64,000 nt of DNA, taken from Desulfobacillus sp041396245 (GTDB taxonomy: Bacteria; Pseudomonadota; Gammaproteobacteria; Burkholderiales; Rhodocyclaceae). Shown here one piece after another: positions 24,837 through 33,196 of the stretch. The notes below the pieces were generated by a model, which was not told the DNA's origin, ran no database searches, and saw only the letters and a list, made by a program, of their open reading frames with translations. Location: the NCBI GenBank assembly GCA_041396245.1, contig JAWKYW010000007.1:62001-126000 (forward strand). The letters are read 5' to 3'. Positions within the stretch are counted from its first letter, which is position 1. Each line of letters starts with the position of its first letter. The translations under genes were made by a program, and so were the position numbers.

Positions 24837-25531
24837 GTTTTCCTCAGGAGCAGGGCACGGCCGCGACGCTCCACGACCTGGAAACCCGGCAGGCCGCGCA
24901 GCACGTCTTCCTCCGTCCAGAAGCGGACGTAGAACAGGGAGCGCCGGCTGCGCGGCGCCACGGGCGCCAGCGCGAGCGTTCCGCCTTTCGCCATCATGAC
25001 GCTAACGTTGGCAAGGGCCGACATCAGCTTGTTTTCGGTGACGATATGCTCGATGACGTCGATCATCAGCACCAGGTCGAATTCGCCGGCCACTCTGTCT
25101 GCCGTGATGTCCCCACGGGCAAAGTCATAGCCCGGAAAGCGCTGCCGCAGCAGGGGGAAGAAGGCGTCCGTGATATCGAATCCCTGGTAGTGCGCCAGGC
25201 CGCGCTTGCGCAGCTGCTCCGCGTAGTAGCCGTTGCCACAGCCGACCTCCAGCAGGCGAACACGGGCAAGATCGACCTCGGCACGGTCCAGCATGTCGAA
25301 AATCTCGCGCGACTGCGAGGCATAGGCCTCGCCGATCTCGGCCTCGGTCATGCCCTCGTCGCCGACGCTGCGCAGCGAGGGGCCGCGCTTGCGGAAGCGG
25401 TCCTCCCAATAGCGCGCCGCATTGTAATCGCCGTCCTCGGCATAACGCCGCGGCGCGATCAGCAGCTTGTCCCAGGCGCGCGCCAGGACGCCAAAGGGGT
25501 CACGCAGGAATCGTCTGAGCGCTTCACGCAT
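24833..25531 (-). CDS. Class I SAM-dependent methyltransferase
   Basis: The 232-residue protein has motif I LLEVGCGNGYYAEQL (about 93-107), FDITDAF, FARGDIT and DLVLMIDVIEHI, the pattern of Methyltransf_11/23 enzymes found in polysaccharide loci. The N-terminal 50 or so residues are basic and variable. It overlaps the GT4 gene by 8 bp and the GT2 gene by 4 bp, so the three are co-translated. The acceptor is unknown. Confidence 0.83.
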   Translation of the reverse strand: MREALRRFLRDPFGVLARAWDKLLIAPRRYAEDGDYNAARYWEDRFRKRGPSLRSVGDEGMTEAEIGEAYASQSREIFDMLDRAEVDLARVRLLEVGCGNGYYAEQLRKRGLAHYQGFDITDAFFPLLRQRFPGYDFARGDITADRVAGEFDLVLMIDVIEHIVTENKLMSALANVSVMMAKGGTLALAPVAPRSRRSLFYVRFWTEEDVLRGLPGFQVVERRGRALLLRKT

Positions 25532-26750
25532 GGCCCGGCCCTTCTAGTCCAGACGTATTGTCTGGCGCCAGCAGGGATGCATAGCGATTCGCCACGGCAT
25601 GCCAGTCGCAGCATGCCAGAATGCGTTGCCGTCCCTTTTCCGCCAGAGCGTTTCTCAACGCGTCATTCTCCAGCAGTTCGACGACGGCCGTCGCCAGACC
25701 CTCGGCATCTCCGGTCCGGAACAAGCGTCCACCCTCCCCATCATTTAACAAGTCGCGGATGGCCGGCAGGTCGCTGGCCACCACTGGGCAGCCGCAACCC
25801 AGGGCCTCCGCCAGAACGAGGCCGAATCCCTCTTCGCGCGAGGGCAGCACCAGCAGTGCCGCGCGGCGATAATGATCTGCCAGGGAAGCATGGGGCACCG
25901 GGCCGATGAAGGAAACGCGCTGATCCACACCCAAACGCCGCGCCATTCCGGCCAGGTTTTCCCCCTCGGGCCCGCCGCCTGCCACCGTCAGCATCGCATC
26001 CGGCTGCCTGGCCAGTATGGCCGGCAGGGCGTTCAAGAGGACATCCACCCCCTTGCCCGGAACCAGGCGCCCGACAAAAAGGATTTCTGCCCGGCTGCGC
26101 GGACTGCCGTCCGGCACGAACAGGCCGCGCAGGTCGGCCCCCATGGGAATCACCGCGATCCGTTCTGCGAAACTTCCTTCGCGAACCAGTTGTGATTTCA
26201 GCGTTTCGCTCACCGCCACGATGCGATCGCAGCGCGCTGCCACCCACTTTCTCAGGCGCCGCCAGAAACCGCTCCGCAGGGCGGACACATCGCTGCCATG
26301 GGCCGTGCAAACCGTTATCGATGTCGTGCGGCTCAGAGCCCGTGCCGCCGCCAACACGATGCCCTGCGGCACGATCCAGTGCGCATGCACCGCGACCGGC
26401 TGCATGCGGCGCATCAGACCAAGGCAAGCGATCAGCTGGGCAAGGAAAAAGATGGGGAGCATGCAGTAAAGCAGCGGATTCCTGCGTAGATTGGCCATGA
26501 TACCGCCGTTGTAAGCGATCTTTTCCCATCGCTCGGGCCCGTAGCGGAAGCGAATCACGCTCACGCCACCTAGCGTTTCCTGCCGCCCTGCCCCGGCTGC
26601 GTGGGGCGCCAGCACCGTGACCTCGTGCGACTCGGCAAGGCGGCGGCACAAGTCGAACACGAAGCCCGGCTCCGCATCACCCTCCCACCTCGGAAAGGTC
26701 GAAGTCAGCACAAGCAGTCGGGTGCGTTCCCCGGTGGGATTATTGGTCAC
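25524..26750 (-). CDS. Family 4 glycosyltransferase
   Basis: The 408-residue GT-B enzyme has an N-terminal acceptor domain with LTSTFPRWEGDAEPGFV and HAHWIVPQG, and a C-terminal donor domain with FVGRLVPGKGVDVLL and the EX7E motif in EEGFGLVLAEALGCG. The family transfers sugars from nucleotide-sugars to lipid-linked intermediates in the cytoplasm. It overlaps the GT2 gene upstream by 11 bp. Confidence 0.9.
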   Translation of the reverse strand: MTNNPTGERTRLLVLTSTFPRWEGDAEPGFVFDLCRRLAESHEVTVLAPHAAGAGRQETLGGVSVIRFRYGPERWEKIAYNGGIMANLRRNPLLYCMLPIFFLAQLIACLGLMRRMQPVAVHAHWIVPQGIVLAAARALSRTTSITVCTAHGSDVSALRSGFWRRLRKWVAARCDRIVAVSETLKSQLVREGSFAERIAVIPMGADLRGLFVPDGSPRSRAEILFVGRLVPGKGVDVLLNALPAILARQPDAMLTVAGGGPEGENLAGMARRLGVDQRVSFIGPVPHASLADHYRRAALLVLPSREEGFGLVLAEALGCGCPVVASDLPAIRDLLNDGEGGRLFRTGDAEGLATAVVELLENDALRNALAEKGRQRILACCDWHAVANRYASLLAPDNTSGLEGPGHA

Positions 26751-27606
26751 TGTCCTTGTAGGTCAACATCGTGATCTGCTCGGACACCAGTCCGATCAGG
26801 AAAACCAGCACCGAGGTGATGAACAGCAAGGCGCTCATGTTGGTGAAGCGATGTGCCGTGAGATAGGTGTAGGTGTAATAGGCGAGGCCGGTGGCGAAGA
26901 ACGCGCCGGAAACCGGCAGGAACAACTTCATCGGGGAATAGAGCGTGCCGATCTTGATGATAATGAGGATGAAGCGTATGCCGTCTCGGAAGGGGCGGAT
27001 GTGGCTCTTGCCGATGCGCGGCGGCATGCTGACCGGCACGTAGGCGACGCCGAAGCCGGCGCGGAAGAAGCTCATCGTGCAGGTGGTTGGATAGGAGAAG
27101 CTGTTCGGCAGCAGGTAGATGAAGCGGCGGAAGCGCTCGGCGCGCACGGCGCGGAACCCCGAGGTCAGGTCATCCACGCGGTGGTTCACCATCCAGCTGG
27201 CCAGCCGGTTGAAGACGGCATTGGCGAATCCCCTGTGCGCGCCGGCGTGATCCTGCATGCCGCGCGCGCCGACCGCCATGTCGTAGCCCTCTTCCAGTTT
27301 CGCCAGCAGGCGCGGGATGTCCTCGGGCCGATGCTGGCCGTCCGCGTCCATGAAAACCAGGATCTCGCCCGTCGCCGCGCGCGCGCCGGTTTTCACCGCC
27401 GCGCCGTTGCCTTTGGGGTAGGGGTGCGAAATGACACGCGCGCCAAGCTCTGCGGCAATGGCGGCGGTGCCATCCGACGAACCATCATCCACAACGATCA
27501 GTTCGCAACCGGGCACGGCCGCGAGCACGCCGCGCAGGCAGTCCGGCAACGCTTGCGACTCGTCGCGGGCGGGAATGATGACGGAGATGCGTGTTTCCAT
27601 GGCCAA
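26740..27606 (-). CDS. Polyprenol-phosphate glycosyltransferase (DPM1/GtrB-like family 2)
   Basis: The 288-residue enzyme has an N-terminal GT2 domain (VIIPARDESQALPDCL, VVDDGSSDGT, FMDADGQH) and two or three C-terminal TM segments (about 220-280), as in GtrB/dolichol-phosphate-mannose-synthase relatives. These load a sugar onto undecaprenyl phosphate at the membrane. It lies 6 bp from a GT-C-like membrane protein, which would use such a lipid-sugar as donor, and both lie downstream of a type IV pilin gene. In-frame ATGs at 27606 and 27600 are both possible starts. Confidence 0.85.
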   Translation of the reverse strand: MAMETRISVIIPARDESQALPDCLRGVLAAVPGCELIVVDDGSSDGTAAIAAELGARVISHPYPKGNGAAVKTGARAATGEILVFMDADGQHRPEDIPRLLAKLEEGYDMAVGARGMQDHAGAHRGFANAVFNRLASWMVNHRVDDLTSGFRAVRAERFRRFIYLLPNSFSYPTTCTMSFFRAGFGVAYVPVSMPPRIGKSHIRPFRDGIRFILIIIKIGTLYSPMKLFLPVSGAFFATGLAYYTYTYLTAHRFTNMSALLFITSVLVFLIGLVSEQITMLTYKDSDQ

Positions 27607-27612
27607 GTCGCC

Positions 27613-29544
27613 TTATTTTCCGACGCAGGCCGGGCCGGCGCTTCCGTTGGCCAAGCAGCGCCTCAATTCTGCCAGCAGTTCCCTGTCGGCGCGCTTCAAC
27701 GGCAGTTTCTCCACTCGGTGCAGCATATTTCGGGCTTCTTCACCGCGGCCCTGCAAGATGGCAAGCTGCGCCAGTTTCAGCAGGTTGCCTGAATTATACG
27801 GGGCGATTGCCAGCGCGCGGTCCAGTTCGATACGGGCAGCAGCGGGGTCGCGCGCGCCCAACACAAAATAATCCGCCAGCCACGAATGAAGGTCGGTACG
27901 ACTGTGCGTTGCGGCGGTCGGGTTGGCCAGCGCAGAGGAAAAAAGGAATTCGACATCCTTGCGCTTGAGGCAGATGCTTCCCGATATCGCCATTTCTTTC
28001 AGCGCCAGCAACACGCCGCTGTCGCCCGGGCCGAAGGGCGCATTGCGAAGGCGGCGGGCCAGTTCATCGATCCAGGCCGGCTCGGCTGCCATGCCGGCAC
28101 GGCAGTTCAGATATATCAAGCCCAGCCAGCCCAGCTTGAAGTTGCCGTCGATTTCTCCTGCTCGCTCGAAGTGGGCCCGAGCGAAAGAGTACACAGGCGT
28201 TTCTGAGAATGCGGCTTCGTCCTGCCCGGCCAGGACGCGCCCCGCCTCATACTGGGCGCGCGCCGACCCACGGTGGTGCTGGGCCTCGATCTGTGTGCGC
28301 CTGACCTCCTCGCCGAACTGGTTCGAGCGCAACAGGGTGACAAACGAAAAGTAAAACAGCGCTGCTACCGCCAGAGTTAAACCAAGCACACGCAGCGGGC
28401 CGCCTTTAGCCTGCATACGCGCCAGGACGTCCACGCCTGCCAGCAGGATGCCGAGCAGCGGCACGTAATTTCTGTGCTCGTGGGCGATTTCCAGCGGCAG
28501 GAAGGTGGATTCCAGGCCATGGCCGATGAGGAACCAGGCCACACCGAAGGCCGTCAGCGGCATGCGCTGCCGGACGCACCAAGCCAGCCAGACGAGGAAG
28601 ATGAGGCCCGCCCAGGCTGGCAGCGTCGTCCAGGGTATAAACAGCTCAGTTGAAACGGCAATGTCGTCGTGATAAAGCCCGAGTGCCTCCAGTCGCGGAA
28701 GCAGGATCAGGCCGAGATAGAACCACAGCACGCGCCCTTCGGTGAGCAGCCGCTCTACGGGAGAAAAGTCGCGCAGTGCATAGCCGGCCCACAGCCAGGC
28801 GCCGGCGGGCACGGCAAGATAGACGGCTGCTCCGATGAAAGTCAGCCCCGACAGGACGGCGAAGGCGCGCGCGAAGCCGTCCAGACCGCCCCGATGGCTG
28901 CGCCGCAGGATCAACTCCCAAGCCAGGGCGAAGAGGGGAAACAGCGCGCCGGTTTCCTTGCTGAAGAAAGACAGCGGCCACAGTATCCCCCAGGCGATCG
29001 CCAGGCCCGGCACGCCGGCAAGACCGCCTCGTTCGCGCGCCATGACATGGAGCAATAGCGCGGCCAGGAGAAACAGGGCAGAAAGGCTTGTCATGCGCTG
29101 CACGACATGCAGTACGGGCGTGAGCTGGATGGGATGCAGCAGCCATAGCAAGGCCACCAAGCCTGAATAGACTATTGGCTGGCGTCCGCGAACCTCCGGG
29201 CGCTGCGATGCTAGTAGCCGCAGCGCCAACCAGAACACCAGCATGCCGCAAAGCAGATGGATGGCCAGATTGGTCGCCTTGAAGGCGAAGGGATCGAATC
29301 CGCTGAAATAGTGGTTGAGGGCAAAACTCAGTTGGGCAACAGGACGGCCGGAGGGGCCGGAACGGCCGCTGGCGAGCGCCTCGCGCAGGGATTCGACGTT
29401 CAGACTGTCGAGGCGAACCCCCTCCGCATATAGAATGCTGGGCTCGTCGTCGAAGAAAAAACTGCCTTCAAGCCCTGGCAGGTAAATGGCTACGGCAACT
29501 AACAGCACAGCTAGCCATAACGAAGCAGATTTCAATATAGCCAT
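27613..29544 (-). CDS. GT-C-like multi-TM protein with C-terminal TPR region (putative pilin glycosyltransferase)
   Basis: The 643-residue protein has about 11 TM segments in residues 1-400. An acidic first periplasmic loop (FFFDDEPSILY, about residues 30-40) resembles the catalytic loop of TMTC/PMT-type GT-C enzymes. A soluble helical domain with TPR-like repeats follows (about 410-640). It sits directly downstream of pilA and its terminator and upstream of a polyprenol-sugar synthase. From this context it is inferred to transfer a lipid-linked sugar to a pilin or other exported protein. That function is not proven by sequence. Confidence 0.65.
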   Translation of the reverse strand: MAILKSASLWLAVLLVAVAIYLPGLEGSFFFDDEPSILYAEGVRLDSLNVESLREALASGRSGPSGRPVAQLSFALNHYFSGFDPFAFKATNLAIHLLCGMLVFWLALRLLASQRPEVRGRQPIVYSGLVALLWLLHPIQLTPVLHVVQRMTSLSALFLLAALLLHVMARERGGLAGVPGLAIAWGILWPLSFFSKETGALFPLFALAWELILRRSHRGGLDGFARAFAVLSGLTFIGAAVYLAVPAGAWLWAGYALRDFSPVERLLTEGRVLWFYLGLILLPRLEALGLYHDDIAVSTELFIPWTTLPAWAGLIFLVWLAWCVRQRMPLTAFGVAWFLIGHGLESTFLPLEIAHEHRNYVPLLGILLAGVDVLARMQAKGGPLRVLGLTLAVAALFYFSFVTLLRSNQFGEEVRRTQIEAQHHRGSARAQYEAGRVLAGQDEAAFSETPVYSFARAHFERAGEIDGNFKLGWLGLIYLNCRAGMAAEPAWIDELARRLRNAPFGPGDSGVLLALKEMAISGSICLKRKDVEFLFSSALANPTAATHSRTDLHSWLADYFVLGARDPAAARIELDRALAIAPYNSGNLLKLAQLAILQGRGEEARNMLHRVEKLPLKRADRELLAELRRCLANGSAGPACVGK

Positions 29545-29559
29545 GTTCCCTGAAAAGAA

Positions 29560-29592
29560 AAAGCACCCTTGGGATTAACCCAAGGGTGCTTT
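29560..29592 (-). terminator. Intrinsic terminator downstream of pilA
   Basis: AAAGCACCCTTGGG (29560-29573) pairs perfectly with CCCAAGGGTGCTTT (29579-29592) around a 5-nt loop. On the minus strand it is followed by a T-rich tract (TTTTCTTTTC). It separates pilA from the GT-C gene. Confidence 0.9.
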
Positions 29593-29617
29593 CAATACGG
29601 CAATTACTTAATAATCC

Positions 29618-30094
29618 TTACAATGTATTCTTGCATGAACCGGGGAGGTATTTGGCGGGCATGGTATCTGCCCCCCGTTTGCCACAATCCCAGCCAACCT
29701 TGCCTGTCGAGGCGCCCGCCGCCCTACCGGCAGCATCCTCAGCACGGAGGACGAAAGTCGTATTGGCTGCAGTACCTAAATCAGTGGCAGCAGATGTGGT
29801 GATAACAACAAAACCACCGTATGCATCCGTCCGAACCCAGTCAACCCCACCTACGTACTTGGAGGTTTGGTTTTCGACACCCATAGACGCAGCGCTCGGC
29901 AGCATCTGGCCAGCGTTTGCATAGGTCTCACTGACTGCAGTCTTGGCCGTCGAGCCCGCCAGAATCGCTTCCGACACCTTGGCGCGGACCGTGTAGTCCT
30001 GATACGCCGGCAAGGCGACGGCAGCCAGAATGCCGATGATCGCGACAACGATCATCAGTTCGATCAGGGTGAAGCCTTTTTGAATCTGTTTCAT
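29618..30094 (-). CDS. pilA: Type IV major pilin (PilA-like)
   Basis: The 158-residue prepilin has leader MKQIQKG, the G|FTLIELMIVVAIIGILAA cleavage/assembly site with Glu5, and a TM helix. A C-terminal disulfide-loop pair is formed by Cys in GWDCGK and GSCKNTL. AAAGGAG precedes the ATG, and a consensus sigma-54 promoter lies 74-89 bp upstream. It is monocistronic because a strong terminator follows. Pilins of this kind build the fibre used for twitching and adhesion; assembly genes are not in the window apart from a PilB/GspE-type ATPase at 33197. Confidence 0.95.
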   Translation of the reverse strand: MKQIQKGFTLIELMIVVAIIGILAAVALPAYQDYTVRAKVSEAILAGSTAKTAVSETYANAGQMLPSAASMGVENQTSKYVGGVDWVRTDAYGGFVVITTSAATDLGTAANTTFVLRAEDAAGRAAGASTGKVGWDCGKRGADTMPAKYLPGSCKNTL

Positions 30095-30167
30095 ATGGAT
30101 CTCCTTTTACGGTTGAAATGCATGGCCGGAAGTGATTTACGGTTTCCGAGGCGCACACTTTAATTCA

Positions 30168-30183
30168 TGCAACAGTCGTGCCA
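30168..30183 (-). promoter_or_regulatory. Sigma-54 (RpoN) promoter of pilA
   Basis: The minus strand reads TGGCACGACTGTTGCA, a full match to the -24 (TGGCAC) and -12 (TTGCA) elements with correct spacing. It lies 74-89 bp ahead of the pilA start. PilR/RpoN control of pilA is established in related bacteria. Confidence 0.9.
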
Positions 30184-30277
30184 AGTCGGCATGTACATAA
30201 CCCCCTGATTTCGTGGCTCCAAGAGAATAGCAGGGGAATCCCTCCTGGAGTGCAAAGGCATGATGTGACGATTATCG

Positions 30278-30611
30278 TCACCCTTGCTGCTGTGCAGCAT
30301 TGGCGGGCGGATAACCGGGAATCTTCGTCTCGTCCACTTCGTCGATCTGCTCCGGATCGAGGAACTGCTCGGCGTATTTCAGATACACCTTCTGCCGCAC
30401 GAAAACGTCGAAGAGGTCCGGGTCGATGTGGCCGCCCAGCTTGAACTTGCCGAGGATCTCCAGCGACTCCGACAGGGTCTTGCCGCGCTTGTAGGGGCGG
30501 TCGCGGGCGGTGAGCGCCTCGAAGATGTCGGCGATGCCCATGACGCGGGCCTGCACGCTCATCTGCTCGCGGGTAAGTCCCTTCGGGTAGCCCTTCCCGT
30601 CCATGCGCTCG
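30278..30611 (-). pseudogene. Truncated duplicate of the HD-GYP gene 3' end
   Basis: This fragment encodes the C-terminal part of the HD-GYP protein, from ERMDGKGYPKGL onward. Over 30341-30611 it differs from 31598-31868 at only three positions, whereas the last 40 or so bases diverge strongly and give a different C-terminus (PGYPPANAAQQQG). It lacks the GAF domain and the HD dyad, so it cannot be an active phosphodiesterase. An open frame continues upstream to 30673, but that part is unrelated sequence. Confidence 0.8.
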
Positions 30612-30641
30612 ACCAGCCAATTCAAATGTAGGCCGGCATCG

Positions 30642-31061
30642 CTATCTGCCCCGGTCGGGAGCCTTGAAGACATGCGTGGTGTGGTATTCCTCCTGCTCGA
30701 CGTAATCCAGGGTCATCGACTGCCAGATGTCCGCATTCGACCCCAGATCCATGACGACCTTCTCTCCTGGCTGCGCGCGCGCAAGCGACTGGAGAAGGGC
30801 GGGAACGCTCCTTTGCACCAGCAGTTTCCGGTTGCTCGGAATGACTACTGCCGAAATGCGCAAACCAGCGAAGTTCTGCTGGTAGTACATGTTCTTGTCT
30901 GCGGTGATAAAGACATCGAAGCCAGCATCATTAGCCAGCCGCAGGAGCTTGCCGTTCTTGACGTTCGCCCATCCTGCCTCTTGAACGGTCACGGCCTCGT
31001 GTGTGCCGGCCAGCCACACCTTCAACTGCTTCGGCAGGCACCCATCGATCAGGATTCGCAC
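30642..31061 (-). CDS. DUF5615 PIN-like toxin candidate
   Basis: The 139-residue protein starts MRILIDGCLPKQLKVWL and contains FDVFITADKNMYYQQN, the conserved acidic segments of DUF5615 (PIN-like, Mut7-C related) proteins. These are paired with DUF433 antitoxins in many genomes, and the DUF433 gene is immediately upstream with an 11-bp gap. The last 35 or so residues (after about 100) look atypical for the family and may be an extension created by rearrangement beside the HD-GYP fragment. Confidence 0.75.
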   Translation of the reverse strand: MRILIDGCLPKQLKVWLAGTHEAVTVQEAGWANVKNGKLLRLANDAGFDVFITADKNMYYQQNFAGLRISAVVIPSNRKLLVQRSVPALLQSLARAQPGEKVVMDLGSNADIWQSMTLDYVEQEEYHTTHVFKAPDRGR

Positions 31062-31072
31062 TGCCGCCCTGC

Positions 31073-31288
31073 CTATGCGGCCTTGCGAAGCTCAAGGAGC
31101 GACTCGGCTTGATGCAACGCCTCGATTGCCATGCTCCGACGAAGCGTGGGATACGACTCGATAATCTCGTCGAGGGTCAGTCCGTCAGCAAGATTCTCGA
31201 AGAGAACCGCGATCGGAACACGAGTGCCGGTAAAAACGGGGGTTCCGCCGAGAATTTCAGGATCAATGGTCACAAGTTGGTCGCCCAT
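31073..31288 (-). CDS. DUF433 antitoxin-like protein
   Basis: The 71-residue DUF433 protein has the family core PEILGGTPVFTGTRVPIAVLFE and LTLDEIIESYPTL, a winged-helix-like DNA-binding fold. It is the first gene of a two-gene module with the DUF5615 protein and is probably autoregulatory. The module lies between the two partial copies of the HD-GYP gene, so it may have arrived with the duplication. Confidence 0.82.
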   Translation of the reverse strand: MGDQLVTIDPEILGGTPVFTGTRVPIAVLFENLADGLTLDEIIESYPTLRRSMAIEALHQAESLLELRKAA

Positions 31289-31460
31289 GGCCCCACCTCT
31301 CTGTCAATCGTTGAACACAATTTCAGTATAACGATGCGGCCCACGACGTTCAATCATGAAAACCGGATAGCACAATTACATGATTCCTGCCCATCGTAAG
31401 GCTTTCCGCCATATCGCCCAAGGGGGCTTACTTCACCGCATTGCGCAGGAGCATGTCCAA

Positions 31461-31520
31461 TGTAGGTCGGCCTTCAGGCCGACAGATGGCGTTGCTTGTC
31501 GGGCTGAAGCCCGACCTACA
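31461..31520. repeat. TGTAGGTCGG palindromic element
   Basis: TGTAGGTCGG with an inner CCTTCAGGCCGACA hairpin is mirrored by GGGCTGAAGCCCGACCTACA, making a 60-bp cruciform-like element. It lies in the gap (31289-31558) between the toxin-antitoxin pair and the HD-GYP gene; nothing else was recognised in that gap. A related element lies at 45323-45374. Confidence 0.8.
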
Positions 31521-31558
31521 AAGATGATGGGCAGGCTTGCAGATTTCTTCACAGTCTC

Positions 31559-33190
31559 TCAGGCGCTGTATCCCGGAATTTTGGCCTCATCGACTTCGTC
31601 GATCTGCTCCGGATCGAGGAACTGCTCGGCGTATTTCAGATACACCTTCTGCCGCACGAAGACGTCGAAGAGGTCCGGGTCGATGTGGCCGCCCAGCTTG
31701 AACTTGCCGAGGATCTCCAGCGACTCCGACAGGGTCTTGCCGCGCTTGTAGGGGCGATCGCGGGCGGTGAGCGCCTCGAAGATGTCGGCGATGCCCATGA
31801 CGCGGGCCTGCACGCTCATCTGCTCGCGGGTGAGTCCCTTCGGGTAGCCCTTCCCGTCCATGCGCTCGTGGTGGCCCCCGGCGTACTCCGGCACGTTCTT
31901 CAGGTGCTTCGGCCAGGGCAGCTGCTCCAGCATCTTGATGGTGGCGACGATGTGGTAGTTGATCGTTTCGCGCTCGGCCTGCGTCAGGGTGCCGGCACGG
32001 ATGCTGAGGTTTTCCAACTCGTCGTCGCTGAGGAAGCTGTCCGGCTTGCCGTCGACACCGATCCAGCGGTAGCCGGTACCGATCTTCCGGACGCGCTCCT
32101 GGTCCTCGGGCGTCATGGCTTCCGAGCCGATGTTGGATCGGCGCAGGAAGGCGCGGTCGGATTCGAGCTGCGCCAGGTGGCGGGCCAGGCCTTCCTCGAG
32201 CTGGGCCTCGGCGCGCGTGTCGCGCGCTTCGCGCAGGGCCAGTTTGGCCTTCAGCATGGCGATCTGGGCGTCCCGCCTGAGCACCTCGAAGCGGGTGTCG
32301 ACGAGGTGGATGCGGTCGAACAGGGTCTGCAGCTTGGTGGCCTTGTCCACCACGTGCACCGGCGTCGTCACCTTGCCGCAATCGTGCAGCAGGCCGGCGA
32401 TCTTCAGTTCGTAGCGGTCCTTGTCGGTCATGCCGAAGTCGGCCAGCGGACCCTCGTGGGTGTCGTTCACCGCCTCGGCCAGCATCATGGTCAGCACCGG
32501 CACGCGCTCGCAATGGCCGCCGGTGTAGGGCGACTTCTCGTCGATCGCGACGTTGATGAGCTGGATGAAGGACTCGAACAGCTTTTCCAGCTGGTCGATC
32601 AGTTGCCGGTTGGTGAGCGCGATGGCGGCCTGCGAAGCGAGCGATTCGGCCAGGCGCTGGTCGGCCGCGGAGAAGGGCGTGACCTTGCCGCTGTCCGGGT
32701 CGATGGCGTTGATGAGCTGGAGCACGCCGATGACGGCGCCCTCGTGGTTCTTCATCGGCACCGTGAGGAAGGACTGCGAACGGTAGCCGGTGCTGGCGTC
32801 GAACTTGCGGGTGCCGGAGAAGTCGAAGCCCTCCGCCTCGTAGGCGTCGGCGATGCTCACCGTTTCCTGGTGAATGGCGGCATAGGCGGCCACCATCGAG
32901 TTGTTCGGCTCGCCGGATTCGGTCCTGAGGGGCAGCGGCGGGAACGGGATGGGTTTGCCGGACGTGCCGCCCATGGCGATCTTGAGGCTGTCGTTGCGGA
33001 CGATCTCGAAGCGCAGGCTGCGCTCGTCCTCGGTCATCCTGTAGAGCGTGCCGCCGTCGGCGTGGGTGATGGTCTTCGCCGCGACGAGGATGTTCTCGAG
33101 CAGCTTGTCGATGCTCCGCTCGTGGGAGAGGGCGGCGCCGATTTCGTTGAGCTGTTCGAAGCGCCGGAACAGGTCCTCGACGGTATCCAT
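31559..33190 (-). CDS. GAF domain HD-GYP phosphodiesterase
   Basis: The 543-residue protein has an N-terminal GAF domain (about 20-195) and an HD-GYP domain (about 215-530). The HD dyad is in LLHDCGK (His269-Asp270), the second His pair is in AGGHHERMDGKGYPKG and GYP is at 448-450. An insertion of about 110 residues separates HD from GYP. The family hydrolyses cyclic di-GMP, or cGAMP in some members. It lies 6 bp downstream of the GspE-type ATPase gene and is the last gene of the signalling operon. Its 3' end is duplicated at 30278-30611. Confidence 0.9.
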   Translation of the reverse strand: MDTVEDLFRRFEQLNEIGAALSHERSIDKLLENILVAAKTITHADGGTLYRMTEDERSLRFEIVRNDSLKIAMGGTSGKPIPFPPLPLRTESGEPNNSMVAAYAAIHQETVSIADAYEAEGFDFSGTRKFDASTGYRSQSFLTVPMKNHEGAVIGVLQLINAIDPDSGKVTPFSAADQRLAESLASQAAIALTNRQLIDQLEKLFESFIQLINVAIDEKSPYTGGHCERVPVLTMMLAEAVNDTHEGPLADFGMTDKDRYELKIAGLLHDCGKVTTPVHVVDKATKLQTLFDRIHLVDTRFEVLRRDAQIAMLKAKLALREARDTRAEAQLEEGLARHLAQLESDRAFLRRSNIGSEAMTPEDQERVRKIGTGYRWIGVDGKPDSFLSDDELENLSIRAGTLTQAERETINYHIVATIKMLEQLPWPKHLKNVPEYAGGHHERMDGKGYPKGLTREQMSVQARVMGIADIFEALTARDRPYKRGKTLSESLEILGKFKLGGHIDPDLFDVFVRQKVYLKYAEQFLDPEQIDEVDEAKIPGYSA

Positions 33191-33196
33191 CGGCGC

